Assembly (NCBI GenBank): GCA_963693365.1
Contig: CAVNZM010000010.1
Span: 2,914,001-2,978,000 of the forward strand
Direction: 5' to 3'
Length of the DNA stretch: 64,000 nt
Origin: Amoebidium appalachense
Taxonomy: Eukaryota; Ichthyosporea
Shown one piece after another: positions 45,805 through 57,744 of the stretch. A program made the position numbers and the translations under genes. Every line of letters begins with the position of its first letter. The first letter of the stretch is position 1. The notes beneath the pieces were generated by a model. It did not search any database. It was given only the letters and a program-made list of their open reading frames with translations, and was not told where the DNA came from.

Positions 45805-45897
45805 ATGATTATTGGAGTCGTTATCTCCTCGAGTAGGGGTTTTTGTATTTTCTTCTCTGAGATATCTGTGATATCTCCAGCTTGCTTCTCTTTCATG
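45805..45897 (+). repeat. 93-bp direct repeat, right copy
   Basis: Second copy of the 44611-44703 repeat, same orientation, one mismatch; lies 267 bp upstream of the gag-like start codon (minus strand). A CCAAT-like pair of motifs (CCAATCA, CCAATCG) lies between. Confidence 0.88.
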
Positions 45898-46623
45898 AGC
45901 ATATATCAATCAAGTCATTATAAAAATAAAAATAAAAAATGCAAGCCACAGATATATAACAAAGCATTAGGTCTCTGGCACTATTAACTTATAGCATGGG
46001 TTAACGCTGAGATCATAGGCACGGCAAGAGGTCAAAAAACTCAACTCCTTCTTCAAACATCTGTTTAGAAACTCCATCCAGTACCGTAAGCGTCAATACT
46101 AGGCTTTGGTGTTAGGGCTGGTCCTTCCTGGGTATGGGAGGTGAGCCGCTGCATTCCTGTACCCAAACAGTACAGATTAAAAAAGAAAAACTCGTTGGAA
46201 AACCCTTTCTCTTGCAAAATTCACCGAGCTGTAGAGCACCCATTAAGGACAGCCTGAGGGCCTTTGCGTGTTCATGGCCACACGCTGCTCTGCAGTTTGA
46301 CTTTGCAGGCTGCCAGCAGCTGGGTTTGGGTCTGACTGCCCAACAGGCCTACCAAGGCGGTCGGGGCTGGCCAGGCCTCTGCCAGTGTGCGTCCCCTCTC
46401 CCTGCCCCCCCCCCCCCCCCCCCCCCCCCCTCCCCCCCCCCCAACCCCCCAACTCCTTCTCTCCCGGCGTCCTCCCCCCGGGCCCTGCACTTTTAGGCTC
46501 TCTGCCTGTGAACCGTCTGTGCCAGCCGTGCCACTTGTGCACAAAGTGGAGTACATAGGTTGGCATGTCTCCCGGAAGAGACTGTGCCCTCTTGCATACA
46601 CAAGTTAACACACACACACACAC

Positions 46624-46664
<41 letters not shown>

Positions 46665-46674
46665 ATGTCTCCCC

Positions 46675-46715
<41 letters not shown>

Positions 46716-46879
46716 CGAGGCTTTCTCTCTCTCCCTCCCCCCCCGGGTCCCCTCACTCCCTCCCTCCCTCCCTCTTTCGAGCTCTTTCGAGCTCTTTCTC
46801 CCCCCCCCCCTCCCTTCCCTCCCTCCCTCTCTCTCCCCTCTCCCCTTCCCCTCTTCTCTCTCCCTCACTCACACACACA

Positions 46880-46923
<44 letters not shown>

Positions 46924-46928
46924 TATAT

Positions 46929-46985
<57 letters not shown>

Positions 46986-47059
46986 CTTATAAATATCAAG
47001 TTGTACTTTGAAATATGTGGCCCTCTCTCCGCTCTCCCCCCCCTCCCCCCCCCTCTCCC

Positions 47060-47090
<31 letters not shown>

Positions 47091-47273
47091 ACTCCCGTCT
47101 CTTTCTCTCCCTCCGTCTCGCTCGTGCCCTCCCTCTTTCCCACCCAGTCGCTCTCTTTTCTCCGGATCCCGCCCTTCCTGAGATAGAGAGAGAGAGAGGG
47201 AGGGGAGGGGGGGGAAGGGGGGGAGGGGAGGGGGGGGGGGGGGGGGGGGAGCGAGAGCGAGAGGCTGCGACAG

Positions 47274-47309
<36 letters not shown>

Positions 47310-48430
47310 GGGGGAAGGAGAGAGTGAGTGAGGGAGAAAGGGAGAAAGCGAGGGAGGGAAAAAGAGAGGACGAGATTCCGGAGCGAGAGGGAGGGAGAGA
47401 GAGAGAGCGAGAGAGGAAGAAGGGAGGGAGGAAGGGAGATATGATGGAGGGGGAGGGAAGGAGGGAGGGAGGGAGAAAGGGAGGGGGGGAGAGAGAGAAG
47501 GGGGGGGGGGGGGGGGGGGGGGGGAGGGCGGGCGGAGGGCGGGCGGGGGACTAATGAGGCAACTCGTGGCCTGGTGACCACACCACCGTGTCAACCTCAG
47601 AGTCCATTGGTCAGAATATGTCTTCTGTGGCCCACCAACAAGGAACATGGCCATGGCACGCCCTCTCTGCTTGCTCTGTTGAGGGTGCCAGGAGGCAAAC
47701 TGCCTCGGTGCGCCACACCGGTCAGCCCAGACCTGCCAACCCAAGTGTGGCACACTGAGGGGCCTCTGTCTGTCGCTATCCCTGCATATGGTGTACGATG
47801 TAACGGCCTGAACAGCCCCCCTCGGCTGGCCACACAGCTGCCCGTGCTGTGACCCCCGCAGGTATGCGCTCAGCACTTCTCCCCCAAGCCTCCTGGCCTC
47901 TTCCTTTGCTTGGTTGGTTTACTCAGTGTGAGGCTGCTAGCAGGCTGGGGCCCTGGTGACCGACGGTCACAGGAGTGGGAAGAGGCGAGGCCCCTGCCGC
48001 GCCTGCGACAACCTTAGGGCACTCGTGACTATGATGTGCCCTACGGCGGGTCACACAACCCCTGTACTGTACTACTCCGGGGATCACAGCATTTCTTGGC
48101 CGCTCCCCCCGACCACTCCGGAAACACGACATATACCCACGAATGTATGTACATAATGATACAGATGAAGTTCGTCCCTATGTTAATGCCACAGTGACTA
48201 CTGCACGGCTAGAGCTAAAAACCAGCCGAGTGCGACTGCCATGGAGGGCAAGAAGGAGGGCAATGGGCATGTGGCAGCTGAGGTGGGCAGCCTGGCAGGG
48301 CCGCTGGCTGCAGTCTGGAAGTCAGAAGGAGTGCAGGGGCTGTTCAAGGCTTCCCCCCCACACCCCTCTCGGAACAAGTTGACCCCACGAGGCCAAATTC
48401 TAGGCATATGAAACTATTTTCTTTTGACTG
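45898..48430. repeat. Spacer with CT/GA, poly-C/poly-G and (CA)n/(TA)n tracts
   Basis: Unique sequence to 46400, C-run 46406-46431, (CA)n 46609-46664, (CT)n 46676-46870, (TA)n 46883-46917, (GT)n 46930-46983, C-run 47061-47080, then purine-rich G/GA tracts to 47548. 47550-48430 is unique sequence with no recognised gene. A 56-codon ORF at 48241-48411 has a short mitochondrial-carrier-like phrase ('WKSEGVQGLFKA') but no other support. Confidence 0.7.
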
Positions 48431-49036
48431 TTTTTTTCCTTTTTTTTTTTCTTTTGACTGAGGATGTCCGAGTCATTCGAGACACATAGATGATAGGTGC
48501 ATTTTTATGTTTCTTTCGCCCTGTTATTGTACTGCCACCATTATAATAGCGCCATTTTGAGTAAAGCCCAAAATATTAATGCCATTGGGAGAATACTAAG
48601 GCAGCCAGTGCCAGTTGCAGTTGTTTTCTCATGTGAAAATCGATTTTGACGCCTAAAATTTTTAATACTTGACCCCCCCTCACTATTCGCACTGGTATGC
48701 AACGCACATTCCTGGCGCTAAACGAGTACTGCAGACTGTGCAGAGCAGCAGGCAGTAGACTCGCAGTGGCCCGTTGCCCGTTGTCGAAGTTCACGTTCAG
48801 CTTGGACCAACTTCACTGTACAGTACGAGTCTGTCACGTGTTGGCTAATCATTCCCACGGCTCCTTGAGCCATTACAGTGCGTTCACAGTTGAAGTGTCA
48901 AGACGTCGCCATCATAGTCATCATAGAGCACACACAGCTGGCTGCACGTACACACGCCCACGCAACACCGGTCGCAAACCCCACACCCACCCCGACTATG
49001 GCGCACCGTGCAGGGTGCAGGCAGTGAGGGACAAAC
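48431..49036 (+). promoter_or_regulatory. Upstream region of the class C receptor
   Basis: GCGCCATTTT at 48550-48559 (reverse AAAATGGCGC, YY1-like) lies about 480 bp before the start codon; the same decamer recurs upstream of the coiled-coil gene. No TATA box close to the ATG. Confidence 0.3.
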
Positions 49037-50589
49037 ATGGCGGAGGGCGGCACGGGCACGCTGCAGGGCCGCGTGGTGCTTGCGGACCTGATAGTGCGCT
49101 TCTTTAACCCCGCAGGCGCCGAGCAGTATGCCACCGTGCAGTACCTGCCCCGCCCAGAAGCCTGGGCCCTCAGGTATGGTCGCCGCCCGTGAAGGGGGGT
49201 AGGAGGTTGTGTTGCTAAGTGGGGGAGGAAAGGGTGTGTTGTGTGGCTAAGTGGGGGAGGAAGGGGTGTGTTGTGTGGCTAAGTGGGCGAGGAAGGGGTA
49301 TGTTGTGTGGCTAAGTAGGGGAGGAAAGGGTGTGTTGTGGATAAGAGGGGTAGAGAGGTGTGTTGCTGGGGCTAAGAGGGGTAGAGGGGTGTGTTGTGTG
49401 GCTAAGAGGGGTAGAGGGGTATGTTGGGCCTAAGAGGGCTGCTGCCTGCAGGACCACCGGCACGGAGCGCAACGTGGCGGCCATCAGCAACTCCAAGGGC
49501 GGGACCATAGCACTGGCGGCCCTGGGGGCGCTGCTTATTGCGTTCATAGGGGTGTGCCTGGTATTCACGCTGCTCTACTGGAACACAAAGCTGATCCGCA
49601 GTGCCGCGGGGCCGTTCCTGGTGGTCATGCTGCTGGGCGCCGCCCTGCAGGCCCTGACCCTGTTCCTGCCGCTGCTGGCCGCCCACCCTGGCCCAGCCAC
49701 GTGCACGGCCGAGAAGTGGCTGGAGCTGATGGGGTTTGCGGCCTGCTTTGGGGCGCTGTTCCTCAAGACGTACCGCGTGCGCCAGGTGCTGGACTATCGC
49801 AGCAAGATCAAGCTCACAAACAACCGCCTGCTGCTGGCCGGCCTGCTGCCCCTGCTGGCAGCCACGGCGGCCTACCTCGGCCTGTGGACGGCCCTGGCGC
49901 AGCCCACGGCCACGTACCATGCCACACATGCACACTGCAGCGTGGGGGTGTTTGACTGGACGGCCACGGGGCTCAAGATGGGCCTGCTGGGGGTGGGGGT
50001 GTATCTGGCCATAGCCGTGCGCAACGCGCCCAGCGCCTTCAACGAGGCCTTCTATATTTGCCTCAGCACCTACTGGGCCTTTATTCTGCTGGCCGTGGGC
50101 ACCCTGCTGACACTGTTCCTGCAGGCCCAGCCTGGGGTGGTGCTTGTGGGGCTGGGCCTGCAGGTGTTTCTGGAGCTGGCCGTGCTGCTGCCGCTGCTGT
50201 GGGGGCCCAAGATGGCCGTGGTGGTCGCCGGCAAGCAGAACCAGGTGCGCACCACCCGGCTGCACACCCAGGCCTCCCACGGCCCAAGCACCACCGTGGC
50301 CGAGGAGAGCAAAGGGCTGGGCGCCAAGGCCGGCAAGGTGCTGGCCGCCGCCCTGGGCAGGAAGACCCCCAGCACACACAGCCCCACACCACAAGGCGGC
50401 AGCATGGCCGACAGCCAGGCCAGTCTGCGTCGCTGGATGGGGTCCATACGGCGCAGCCACGCCACAGAGGTCAGCGACGACACCCCGCAGCACCAACCAC
50501 CAACACCAGGCCTGGTGGCACCGCCCCCGGCCGCAGTGGTGGGGGCCGAGACGACCTACCAGACGGCCCAGGAGGACGACCCTCAGTAG
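49037..50589 (+). CDS. Class C (GABA-B/mGlu-like) 7TM receptor without ligand-binding domain
   Basis: Two exons: 49037-49173 and 49452-50589, AG|GTATGG...CAG|G, phase 2; 424 residues. An in-frame TGA lies 12 nt before the ATG, so the start is well fixed. About 60 residues precede TM1; seven hydrophobic segments follow. Family marks: 'LIRSAAGPFLVVMLLGAAL' (TM2), Cys in 'CTAEKWLELMGFAACFGALF' (TM3), 'FLKTYRVRQVL' (intracellular loop 2, as in GABA-B receptors), the paired Cys in 'HAHCSVGVFDW', and a Ser/Thr/Pro-rich tail of about 130 residues. The bilobed Venus-flytrap domain of class C receptors is absent. Plasma-membrane location and G-protein coupling are inferred from family. Convergent with PTRH2. 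Confidence 0.88.
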
Positions 50590-50804
50590 AGCTTCAGTGA
50601 CCCAGTGACCTGGTCCACTAGATAGGCAGGCCCTGGGGGAGGTATGGTCAAAGGCCTGGTTGCCGTGTTTATACTTAGGGGTGCCATGTAAGCAGTTAAT
50701 TGTGTGCAATATTAGCAAAACACCTTATAAGGAGGTCACTTAAGTGTAGCACTGTCCGAAATTCAACCCTATCACTTTTTGTGCAAAGAATGACCCAGTT
50801 AGCT

Positions 50805-51634
50805 CTAGTCAAAGGTGTGCTGCTTAAGCGTGTCAAACGCAGTGGGCAAGCAGTAGCGCCCACAGGCAGCAGAAAGAGCAAACCAGCCCAAGGCCACCCT
50901 CTGCCTCCACGTACCCGGGCCTATTGCGGCCACCGTCAGGGACCCAGCAGCCACCTGCGTCCTCCCTGCATCCCTCACCGTGTGGCAGCCCAGCCCCAGC
51001 GCACGTGCCTGCGCCTGCAGCTCCCGCCTGCAGCAGCAGTAAGAGAGTGTCTGCGTGTTTGCCTAGAGGGGGGAGTGTGGATCTACTGTGCTTATCGCCT
51101 GGTTGAGGGGTTGCCAGCCTGTCTGTGGCATGGCCAGTATATTGGAGTAAAGGAAGACTGTGCCAGTGTGAGCTACCAGTGGTGCTATGTGTGCTGACGG
51201 TTGTGTGCCTGTGCCACGTGCCTTTTATGTGCCCAACATGGTCTCTGGGGGGTGCACCTGTGTGCCTGTGCTGTGCTCTCTGTGTGCGCATGTGCAAGTA
51301 CAGTGCCTGTGTGTGACTGTGCCCTGTGTGTGTGCCTGTGCTCGCTGTGTGTGCCCGTGCCTGTGCCTGTGCCTGCGCCTGCGTGTGTGCCTGTGTGTGT
51401 GCCTGTGGTCGCTGTGTGTGCCTGTGCTGTGTGTCCCCTATGTGTGCCAGTTCTCACTGTGTGTGTGCCCGTGCCTGTGCCTGTGCCTGTGTGTGTGTGT
51501 GTGCCTGTGTGTGTGTGTGTGTGTGTGCCTGTGTGTATGCCTGTGCCTGTGTGTGTGCCTGTGCCCGTGCCTGTGCCGGCGTGTGTGCCTGTGCTATCTG
51601 TGTGTGCCCTGTGTGTGCCTGTTCTCTCTCTGTG

Positions 51635-51686
<52 letters not shown>

Positions 51687-51784
51687 TGCACGTACAGGGC
51701 CTGCTCGTCGTCTGCCTTGACGACGACCTTTGGCTGCCCACTACCCAGCCACTGCTCCAGCAGCTGCGCACCCCCTCAGTCCCT

Positions 51785-51824
<40 letters not shown>

Positions 51825-52555
51825 ACCCACCCACCCACCCACTCACCACCACCACCATCACACGCACACACGTACCTGCGGGTTTGTTGCCCCTGTCACA
51901 GCATAGGCCCTGATTGCCGCGTGACCGCACTGTGCCCCTTCCCTCAGTGTCCAACACCCCCCCCCCTCCCCCCTCCCCCCCAAACACACATACACACACA
52001 CACACCTGCGCCGCGGCCTTGCCCTTGCCCATCTTGAGGTCCTGCCTGACGGCTATCACCTGAACTGCCCCTCAGTGCCCACCAAAACCACAGCCTGTCG
52101 GACCTAAGTGCCAGAGCAGCCCCCCCCCCCCCTCCCCCCCCCCCTTCCAAGAAAAAAGAAAAAAGAAAACCGCCACACACCACCTCTCCGGGCACACACA
52201 CCAGTTTTACGTCTCCACGGTCCGAGAATCCCTCTTCCCCCCCTGCCTGTACCCCTCGTCAGTGTGAGGGCACAATAACACCACAAGTTGACACGGCTAC
52301 AGCCATTCAGTTGCAGCCAAGAACCGCATGTTATGACCAAACAAAGATGACGAGAGAGGAGCCAGTTTCAGAGCCGGGGGGTGGGGGGGTAATTGGGCTT
52401 GCAAAAAGAAGGCAGGGCAAGGAGGCGGGAGGGGGGTAGGATTGAAGTATTAAAACGATGATTGTAGGGGGGAAAACGGTAGCCAGATGACAACCCAAAA
52501 GTGAACAGAGGAGAGAGAGAGAGAGAACGAAAGGGAGAGGACGGGGGAGGGGGAA

Positions 52556-52650
<95 letters not shown>

Positions 52651-53179
52651 AGAGGGGGGGGGGGGGGAGGGGGTGGAGGGGGGGGGAGGGGGGGGGGGAG
52701 GGGGGGAGGGGGGGGGTTGGAAGGAATCGGCGGGACCGTGAATATAGAACACATAGAGAAAGGAAGTGGAGGAAGGGGGGAAGAGGAGAAGGGAGTGAGA
52801 AGGGAATAGTGGGAGCGAGAAGGACTGGGCCTTCAGAGGAGAAGGGTGTGCTGTCGCTGTATGCCAATCTACGTGCCCTTCAAGGTGACAACCCGACTCT
52901 CAGCTTGCGTAAGTGCCTGCCTGCTTGCCAGTGCCTGCTTGTCACAGAGCTGCACCTGTGTGCCTGTGTGCATGTAACGGTGTGTGTGTGTGTTGCTAAA
53001 AAGTGCAATAACCTTGGGTGCTTTCGTGTGTGTTTGCCCGTTCCTTTGTACGTGCGTGTGCGTGGCTGTGTGCCTACCTGCTGGGCTGTTGGCCTGAGCT
53101 GGTCTCTGCGGCTGGGCAGCAGTGCACGCAGGAACCACCCCGCAAGGAACGAGCTGAACGCTGCAGCCGCAAGCTCCAT
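50805..53179 (-). CDS. PTRH2: Peptidyl-tRNA hydrolase 2 (Pth2 family)
   Basis: Exons 53179-53078, 52059-52006, 51929-51876, 51763-51696 and 51027-50805 (or to 50915). Phases agree throughout. Exon 1 gives a hydrophobic N-terminal segment ('[19 protein letters not shown]'), as in animal PTRH2, which is anchored to mitochondria. The core follows the family closely: '[15 protein letters not shown]', 'CGHAAIRAY', '[15 protein letters not shown]', '[21 protein letters not shown]'. The enzyme frees tRNA from stalled peptidyl-tRNA. After GPG a GT donor (50914) is available; without splicing the frame continues 36 unusual codons to TAG 50805, and the expected short 'VTGHLKL'-type end was not found. 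The 51040-51690 intron is a GCCTGT/GTGTG repeat; C36 lies at 51788-51823. Confidence 0.9.
52555..52720. repeat. (GA)n and G-rich tract in PTRH2 intron 1
   Basis: Pure (GA)n about 52558-52644 then GGGGA tracts to 52720; CT-rich in the transcript. Confidence 0.92.
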
Positions 53180-53553
53180 GGCTGCAGTCTAAGTGCTGGG
53201 GGGTGTCGGCTGCACAGCACGAGCAATATTTGTTGGGTTCGGTCTGTTTTTGCGTGTTCACAGCCACAGGAGGTGTGCACTGTGCCTGAAGGTGTGTGCT
53301 GGCCCTCGTTCGAGGCGCTCGAGTTCGTCCGGTCTTGGGTGGCATACGCAGGCATAATGATGATGAGGGCCGGGAGTGGACTGTCAGGCTGGACGAGGCT
53401 CAAGAACTGCGCTGACGTCACGGGGTTTTGGCGGGAACGGGAGTGATTGGCTGGGAAGGCACCATGGCGACATGGAATGAATGACATCATGCACACAGCA
53501 GTGTGTACAACTCAGGCCATAGGTACCACTGCGGCAGACACACAAGTGCAGCC
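53180..53553. promoter_or_regulatory. Bidirectional promoter, PTRH2 / SLC25 carrier
   Basis: 374 bp separate two divergent start codons. A tight cluster lies at 53413-53450: CRE (TGACGTCA, 53413-53420), E2F-like TTTTGGCGGGAA (53426-53437) and inverted CCAAT (ATTGG, 53446-53450), about 105 bp from the carrier ATG and 235 bp from the PTRH2 ATG. Confidence 0.6.
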
Positions 53554-56129
53554 ATGGGTGGCCGCGCAGACAATGCCACGGCCCACAACTTTGTGGCCGG
53601 CAGCTTTGCCGGCGTGGCCCAGACCGTCGTGGGCTTCCCCTTCGACACCGTTAAAGGTACATGACATCCCCCTTGCTTCAGGTTGCCCAGCACACAACCC
53701 CCTTCCAAGTCCCTGACTCCTATCCCCCCTCCCTCCCCCAGTGCGGCTGCAGATAGGGCGGCATGAGGGCGCTGGGGGCACCGTGGCGGACTTCAAGGGG
53801 CCCATAGACTGTTTGATGAAGACCCTGCGCCACGAGGTGCGTGTAGGCGGGCGTGAGGGCTTGCTGTGGGCAGGCAGGGCTGACACTGCATGTGTGTGCA
53901 GGGGCCACTGGGGCTGTTCAAGGGCGTCACGGCACCACTGTGGGGGGCTGTGGTGTTCAACTCGCTGCTGTTTGGTTCCTTCGAAGAGTTCAAGCACCTG
54001 CTGACCCCCACGGGCCAGAAAACATCCGCGCCGGCGTTTGTGCTTGCTGGGGCACTCACCGGGGTGGTGGAGAGCTTGGTCTACTGCCCCACTGAGCTCG
54101 TAAAGACACGCCTGCAGACAAACTTTGCCACCGGAAAGGCGGTATGCCGTGTGTTGCACTTGTGTGCGTGTGTATGTGTGCATGCGTGCGCGTGCTAGTG
54201 TGTCTGTGTTTGCTGTTGTGTGTGCACGCTTGTGCGAGATAGGCCGTGAGTGTGTGCATGTGTGTATGTAGATGCATGTCGTGGATTACCTGCATGTGTG
54301 CTTCGTGTTTTATTTTTTGTGTGTGTGTGCATGTTTTTGTGGGGGGCGGGGAGGTGGGGAGGTGGGGGGGAGGGCGAGGATTTGTTTGAGGGGGAGGGGG
54401 AGAGTTTATTTGATGGGGAAGGGGTGGGGGGGAGGGGATATTCAGCTTGCATAGTTCTGTGCTTGCCTCTGCATATTTGTTGGAGTAACCACCTGGTGGG
54501 GCCTTCTGGCGGCAGCTCGTGTCTTTGGGTGTAGCTGGTAAAGTGACTGTGTGTGCTCTGTGTGACTGCTAGGGTGCTATGTATGCCCCTGCCACATACT
54601 GTATGGGTGCTTGCCTTTATCATGTTTGTGTGCTAATAGTTTGGCAGCCAACCGCATTCACTATCTGCTGGTATATCATACACCTCGGATCAGGCCCCAA
54701 ATCGTATAAATACGTGAGATATATGATACTAAATTACCATATATGGTGCCGCGTCTATGTTATTTGTATAGGTATAGGGGAGTCCTAGCAGTCTCCATAT
54801 ACTTTCGTGCAGAGCAGGGTAAGTGTTAATACGCCAAAGTATCAACAAGGTTGTGTATCAATGCGCAATGGGCCACGGTACACAGAAATGCTGGGTGGGG
54901 AGTGCTGTTTGGGCTGGCCGTAACCACAGCCACTGACTTTGGGCTGCAGCCGGGGGTACGGGCGGTTGTTGGGGAGGTGGTGAGGACACAGGGTGTGGCA
55001 GGGCTGTTTAGGGGGCTGGTGCCTACCCTGCTGAGAGAGATACCGGGCAACGTCATATACTTCGGCACGTACGAGCTGGTCAGGTATGGTATATGTACAT
55101 GTGGGGGGATATGTGCTGGTCGTGTGGGGCCACATAGGGGGGATGTGTGGCAATGTGTGCTGATGGTGTGGGTCCACATAGGGGGGATATGTGGCTATGT
55201 GTGCTGATGGTGTGTGGCCACATAGGGGGGATATGTGGCAATGTGTGCTGATGGTGTGTGGCCACATAGGGGGGATATGTGGCAATTTGTGCTGATGGTG
55301 TGGGTCCACATAGGGGGATATGTGGCAATGTGTGCTGATGGTGTGTGGCCACATAGGGGGTATATGTGGCAATGTGTGCTGATGGTGTGGGTCCACATAG
55401 GGGGGATATGTGGCAATGTGTGCTGATGGTGTGTGGCCACATAGGGGGGATATGTGGCAATGTGTGCTGATGGTGTGGGTCCATATAGGGGGGATATGTG
55501 GCAATGTGTGCTGATGGTGTGTGGCCACATGGGGGGGATGTGTGGCAATGTGTGCTGATGGTGTGTGGCCACATGGGGGGGATATGTGGCAATGTGTGAT
55601 GATGGTGTGGGGCTACATGGGGGGGATATGTGGCAATTTGTGCTGATGGTGTGGGGGTGCAGTGGGGTGTATCCGCAGGGCTGGGGAGGGCTGACGGGTA
55701 AGAGCCTGATGGCTGGAGGGCTGGCAGGCACGGCATACTGGGTCACACAGGTGGGTGGGTGGATGTTGGTTGGGGGCCGGGGGAAGGGGGGGGGGGAGTC
55801 TGGATGCAGGCACTGTGTTGTGTTTGGGGCTGACGGCAGGGCCTCAGTTCCCCATGGACCTGCTCAAGACGAGGATGCAGACAGACAGCCTGACCAGCCC
55901 GGCATACAGGTCGCTACGCCACTGTGCCCAGGTCGTGGTGCAGGTAGGCACGTGGGGGGGGGGGGGGGGGGGGGGGGGGATGGGATGGGGTGGTGACACG
56001 AGGGTGCAGGAGGAGGGGGTGCGGGGACTGTTCCGGGGGCTCACGCCCTGCCTGGTGCGGTCGTTTCCAGCAAATGCTGTGGCCTTCTACGTGTTTGAGA
56101 CCACACGCACAGCACTGGCACGCCTGTGA
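53554..56129 (+). CDS. Mitochondrial carrier (SLC25), carnitine/ornithine-type clade
   Basis: Seven exons: 53554-53656, 53742-53836, 53902-54141, 54950-55083, 55663-55750, 55848-55943, 56010-56129; all GT-AG, summing to 876 nt, 291 residues, the usual carrier length. All three signature repeats are present: 'PFDTVKVRLQ', 'PTELVKTRLQ' and 'PMDLLKTRMQ', each followed by a 'GLFKG/GLFRG'-type motif. 'AGVAQTVVGFPFDTVKVRLQ', 'YCPTELVK', 'LLREIPGNVIYFGTYE' and 'RSFPANAVAFYVFE' match the carnitine-acylcarnitine/ornithine branch; the exact substrate cannot be set by eye. Acts in the inner mitochondrial membrane. It shares a divergent promoter with PTRH2. Confidence 0.93.
55095..55655 (+). repeat. 44-bp minisatellite in SLC25 intron 4
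   Basis: GTGCTGATGG recurs at 55157, 55201, 55245 and 55289, giving exact 44-bp spacing; about 12 copies of a unit containing CCACATAGGGGGGATATGTG. Variants alternate GTGTGGCC and GTGGGTCC. Confidence 0.92.
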
Positions 56130-56239
56130 GCCGTCAGCTCTAGAGCCTATCGGTTGGCACGATTTGTTTGTTCGTTTTTGTTTTGCTTTGTGTTTTTTTT
56201 CTCTTTTATATCATAGTATATATATATATATTTCTTTTT

Positions 56240-56294
<55 letters not shown>

Positions 56295-56560
56295 TGCATA
56301 GCCTCGTATGAATGACCGGTTGGGTAGGGGGAGTTTCGTTTTGTGTGTGTTGTGTGATGGCTGCGTATGCCTCTGTTTGTGTAGTTGGCCCTGGTGGGCA
56401 TGGTGGGTGCCTGCCAATGGCATGTCCTGTTACGTCCTTTCGTAATCTGCCGGTGCTAGCAACTAGCCCCGCATGTTAATCTTGTGGTGGTGAATGGTAG
56501 GCCCTGCTGTGGTAGGTGTAAAAGCCTAAGATGGTTAATGTACAACCCTGCAATGGGGAA
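56130..56560. repeat. 3' flank of the carrier gene with G55 run
   Basis: T-rich sequence and a short (TA)n, then about 55 consecutive G at 56239-56293; unique sequence to 56560. Confidence 0.88.
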
Positions 56561-56870
56561 TGTTACACCCTGCAGGGGTTAATACCTTTAAAAAAGGCCT
56601 GCAGGGGTTAATACCTTTAAAGGCCTGCAGGGGTCAATGCCTTTAAAAGGCCTGCAGGGGTTAATACCTTTAAAGGCCTGCAGGGGTCAATGCCTTTAAA
56701 AGGCCTGCAGGGGTCAATGCCTTTAAAAGGCCTGCAGGGGTCAATTCCTTTAAAAGGCCTGCAGGGGTCAATACCTTTAAAAGCCTGCAGGGGTCAATGC
56801 CTTTAAAGGGCCTGCAGGGGTCAATGCCTTTAAGAGACCTGCAGGGGTTCCTGTTAATGTAAAAGCCTGC
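56561..56870. repeat. ~27-bp minisatellite (CCTGCAGGGGTCAATGCCTTTAAAAGG)
   Basis: About 11 copies with TTAATACC/TCAATGCC variants; each holds a palindromic CCTGCAGG core and TTTAAA. Confidence 0.92.
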
Positions 56871-57594
56871 AGAGCCTAAATTTTGACAAGCCTTTTCTGC
56901 GTTTCTGTGTTAGGCCGCATGCAGTGTTCAAGGTTAGGCCCTACGGGGTTGAGGTGAACAGACCGGTTGCGGGGCCAGGCAGCCCGAGCATGCCATCTGT
57001 GCCCACCAGCCAATGACGCTGCGTGCCAATCAGTCCGCAATCTGCTTCGGAATGCCCCTTCCCTCCCCCCCCCCCCCCCCCCCCCCCCCCCAACCACTCT
57101 CACTCACTCACTCACTCACACACACCTACCCACCCACCCACCGCTTGTGGCCCCACATTGCACGGCTGAGTGCTGGCTGGCAGCACGGGCCTGGGTTCAA
57201 GGATTGTGCTTGTTGCTGATTGGACGCCAAGTTACAGCCGCACCTAGGGCCTACTGCATTATCTATTTAGTGCAGCCAATCAGATGGACCAGATGCACAC
57301 ATAGATATTTGTGTATTTACAGATGCCGACATGAACATGTCATGGCTACATGATTTTACGAGCACGATAGATACCATGCTTGACATATGTATTGATGCAT
57401 CAAATATTTGATCGGGTAGTATCTAAAATAATGTTGGGATTTATGTGGCCAAAGATGTGGGTGGGTTAGGTTGGGAGCATGGCAGGCAGGAATGCACTTG
57501 GAAACACCAATCGACAGAAACCGTCGGCACCAGTGTGGCCCACACACACTTGCCATGCCCAGGCTCACCCCCTCCCTTTGTCACATACATGTAT

Positions 57595-57647
<53 letters not shown>

Positions 57648-57675
57648 TCACACGCATACACACACACACAAACAT

Positions 57676-57744
<69 letters not shown>

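Noticed and set aside
44612-45895. The 93-bp repeats as true LTRs (TG...CA ends)
   Set aside because: No polypurine tract, primer site or target duplication in either orientation; left as plain direct repeats.
48241-48411. 56-codon ORF with a carrier-like phrase 'WKSEGVQGLFKA'
   Set aside because: Only about 12 residues resemble a carrier; no signature PxD/E-xx-K/R motif and no flanking exons.
54814-54820. Tiny exon between AG and GT at about 54814 in the SLC25 gene
   Set aside because: Exon 3 and exon 4 already join in phase 0; the extra bases would break the frame.
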